From Chloroflexota bacterium (GTDB taxonomy: Bacteria > Chloroflexota > Limnocylindria > Limnocylindrales > CSP1-4), in assembly GCA_021802185.1 (NCBI GenBank), contig JAKAAV010000125.1, forward strand, positions 1-6,963: a stretch of DNA of 6,963 nt, given 5' to 3'. Shown here one piece after another: positions 5,674 through 6,963 of this stretch. A program made the translations under genes and the position numbers. Positions within the stretch are counted from its first letter, which is position 1, and the number at the start of each line of letters is the position of its first letter. Under the pieces are notes generated by a model. The model was not told the origin of the DNA, did not search any database, and was given only the letters and a program-made list of their open reading frames with translations.

Positions 5674-6963
5674 TCACCCTGCGGCGAGTGCGTCATGAAC
5701 CCGTTCCGCCAGCTGCGGGCCGAATCCCGGCACGGCCGCGATCTCCGCCACGCTGGCTTCGCGTACGCGCTTGAGCGACCCGAACGTCCGCAGCAACGCG
5801 CGCCGCCGCTTCGGGCCGAGGCCCGGAAGCTCGTCGAACGCGGACCGCGTCTGGCGCTTCCCGCGCAGGCTCCGGTGGTAGGTGATCGCGAACCGGTGCG
5901 CCTCGTCGCGCAGGCGCTGGACGAGGTGGAGCGCCGACGAGGTCCCGGGCAGCACGATCGGGTCGCGCGCCCCGGGCAGGAACAGCTCCTCGCGCTGCTT
6001 CGCGATCCCGGCCAGCGGCAGGTCGTGCAGGCCCAGCTCGTCGAGCACCTCCTTCGCCGCCGAGACCTGTCCCCTGCCCCCGTCGATGAGCACGAGGTCG
6101 GGCATCTGCCAGCGGGCTTCGTCCGGCCCGATCCCCTCCTCCGCCTCGAGCGCCGCGCGCCGGAAGCGCCGCCGCAGCACCTCGCGGTGGCTCGCAAAGT
6201 CGTCCGTGCCCTCGACGGACTTGACTCGGAATCGGCGGTACTGGCTCCAGGCCGGCTTCCCGTCGACGAACACGACCATGCTCCCGACCGTATCGCTGCC
6301 CTGGATCGTGCTGATGTCGTAGCACTCGATCCGGACCGGCGTGGCCGGCAACCCGAGCGCGTCCGAAAGCTCCTCGAGCGCCGACAGCAGCTGCCCCTGA
6401 TCCGCCAGCCGGCGGGCCTGCTCGCGCGACAGCGCCTCGTCGGCGTTGCGCGTCGCAAGGGCCACCAGCTCCCGCTTGTCGCCGCGCTGCGGCACGACCA
6501 GCGTCACGCGCGCGCCGCGTCGCTCGGTCAGGTAGGCCTGCAGATCGCCGGACTCGGCCGGCTGGAACGGCACCAGGATCGTCGGCGGGACGGACGCTGC
6601 GGTCGCGTAGTACTGCTTCACGAACGCCGCGAGCACCTCGTCGTCGGGCAGCTCCGAGCGGCTCACGAGCGTGAACACGTCCCGCCCGACCATCCGGCCG
6701 CCACGCACGACGAACAGCTGGACGGCCGCCTCCCCCGCTCCGCGAGCCAGCCCCAGGACGTCCTGCTGGGTCCGGCTGTACGCCGCCATCTTCTGGCTCT
6801 CGGTCGTCCGCTCGACCGCCCGCAGCTGGTCGCGCAGGGACGCCGCCCGCTCGTAATCGAGCGAGCTGCTCGCCGCCTCCATCTCGCGGCGCAGATGTCG
6901 CGTGACCTGCTCCTGGCGTCCCTCGAGGAACAGCATCACCTGGTCGACGTCGCGCCGGTAGTC
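5674..6963 (-). CDS. uvrC: Excinuclease ABC subunit C, UvrC (5' end outside the window)
   Basis: UvrC joins the UvrB-DNA complex in nucleotide excision repair and makes the incisions on both sides of the lesion. The 429 visible residues are the C-terminal two thirds; the frame is open to the right edge and starts DYRRDVDQVMLFLEG, so the GIY-YIG nuclease domain for the 3' cut is missing from view rather than lost. Counting from the first visible residue, the UVR motif that binds UvrB is at about 22-56. The RNase H-like nuclease for the 5' cut shows IECYDIS (Asp 216), DFASHREVLRRRF (255-267), LVLIDGGRGQ (Asp 294) and DEAHRFAITYHR (His 356), so the catalytic Asp/Asp/His set is kept. Two helix-hairpin-helix units close the protein: LPGLGPKRRRALLRTFGSL (379-397) and a second around VPGFGPQLAERVHDAL (411-426). 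It ends in TGA at 5674-5676. Identification is secure. Confidence 0.97.
   Translation of the reverse strand, partial: DYRRDVDQVMLFLEGRQEQVTRHLRREMEAASSSLDYERAASLRDQLRAVERTTESQKMAAYSRTQQDVLGLARGAGEAAVQLFVVRGGRMVGRDVFTLVSRSELPDDEVLAAFVKQYYATAASVPPTILVPFQPAESGDLQAYLTERRGARVTLVVPQRGDKRELVALATRNADEALSREQARRLADQGQLLSALEELSDALGLPATPVRIECYDISTIQGSDTVGSMVVFVDGKPAWSQYRRFRVKSVEGTDDFASHREVLRRRFRRAALEAEEGIGPDEARWQMPDLVLIDGGRGQVSAAKEVLDELGLHDLPLAGIAKQREELFLPGARDPIVLPGTSSALHLVQRLRDEAHRFAITYHRSLRGKRQTRSAFDELPGLGPKRRRALLRTFGSLKRVREASVAEIAAVPGFGPQLAERVHDALAAG

Overview
The window is GC-rich bacterial chromosomal DNA in which essentially every real gene lies on the minus strand. Reading in the direction of transcription (right to left) the order is: uvrC (5' end beyond the right edge), a TSUP-family membrane permease, secD, secF, recJ, and the first codons of one more gene that runs off the left edge. 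The largest gap between genes is about 150 bases, so coding density is high. I see no RNA genes, CRISPR array, insertion sequence or phage gene.

The high GC content, the frequent GTG starts and the Ala/Ser/Pro-rich low-complexity segment in SecF suggest a high-GC Gram-positive-like bacterium, such as an actinobacterium or a Chloroflexota lineage of the Limnocylindria type. This is a guess from composition and gene order, not a placement. The order secD-secF-recJ resembles the secDF-recJ-(apt)-relA neighbourhood known from Firmicutes and other phyla, so a rel-type gene is the likeliest continuation past the left edge.

Right part (4724-6963): uvrC supplies the incision nuclease of nucleotide excision repair. 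It is followed after 117 bases by a TSUP permease starting at GTG. The strong Shine-Dalgarno of the permease is buried in the 3' arm of a perfect 10-bp hairpin. A 38-codon open frame begins just after the uvrC stop, crosses the hairpin and ends in a GTGA overlap with the permease start. Together these suggest translational coupling or another translational control.

Middle part (2043-4740): secD and secF encode the two halves of the SecDF translocase accessory complex, which uses the proton motive force to finish protein export. An extended -10 element eight bases before the secD ATG, with no Shine-Dalgarno, predicts a leaderless or nearly leaderless secDF transcript. SecF carries an uncharged Ser/Ala/Pro insert of about 90 residues in its external domain, built from a degenerate 12-residue repeat.

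Left part (1-1888): recJ encodes the 5'-3' single-strand DNA exonuclease. Its DHH catalytic motifs are intact but several DHHA1 positions are altered. Its TGA overlaps the GTG of the next gene. Overall this is an ordinary housekeeping region. The second looks worth taking are at regulatory and protein-domain scale; I found no sign of a new multi-gene system.
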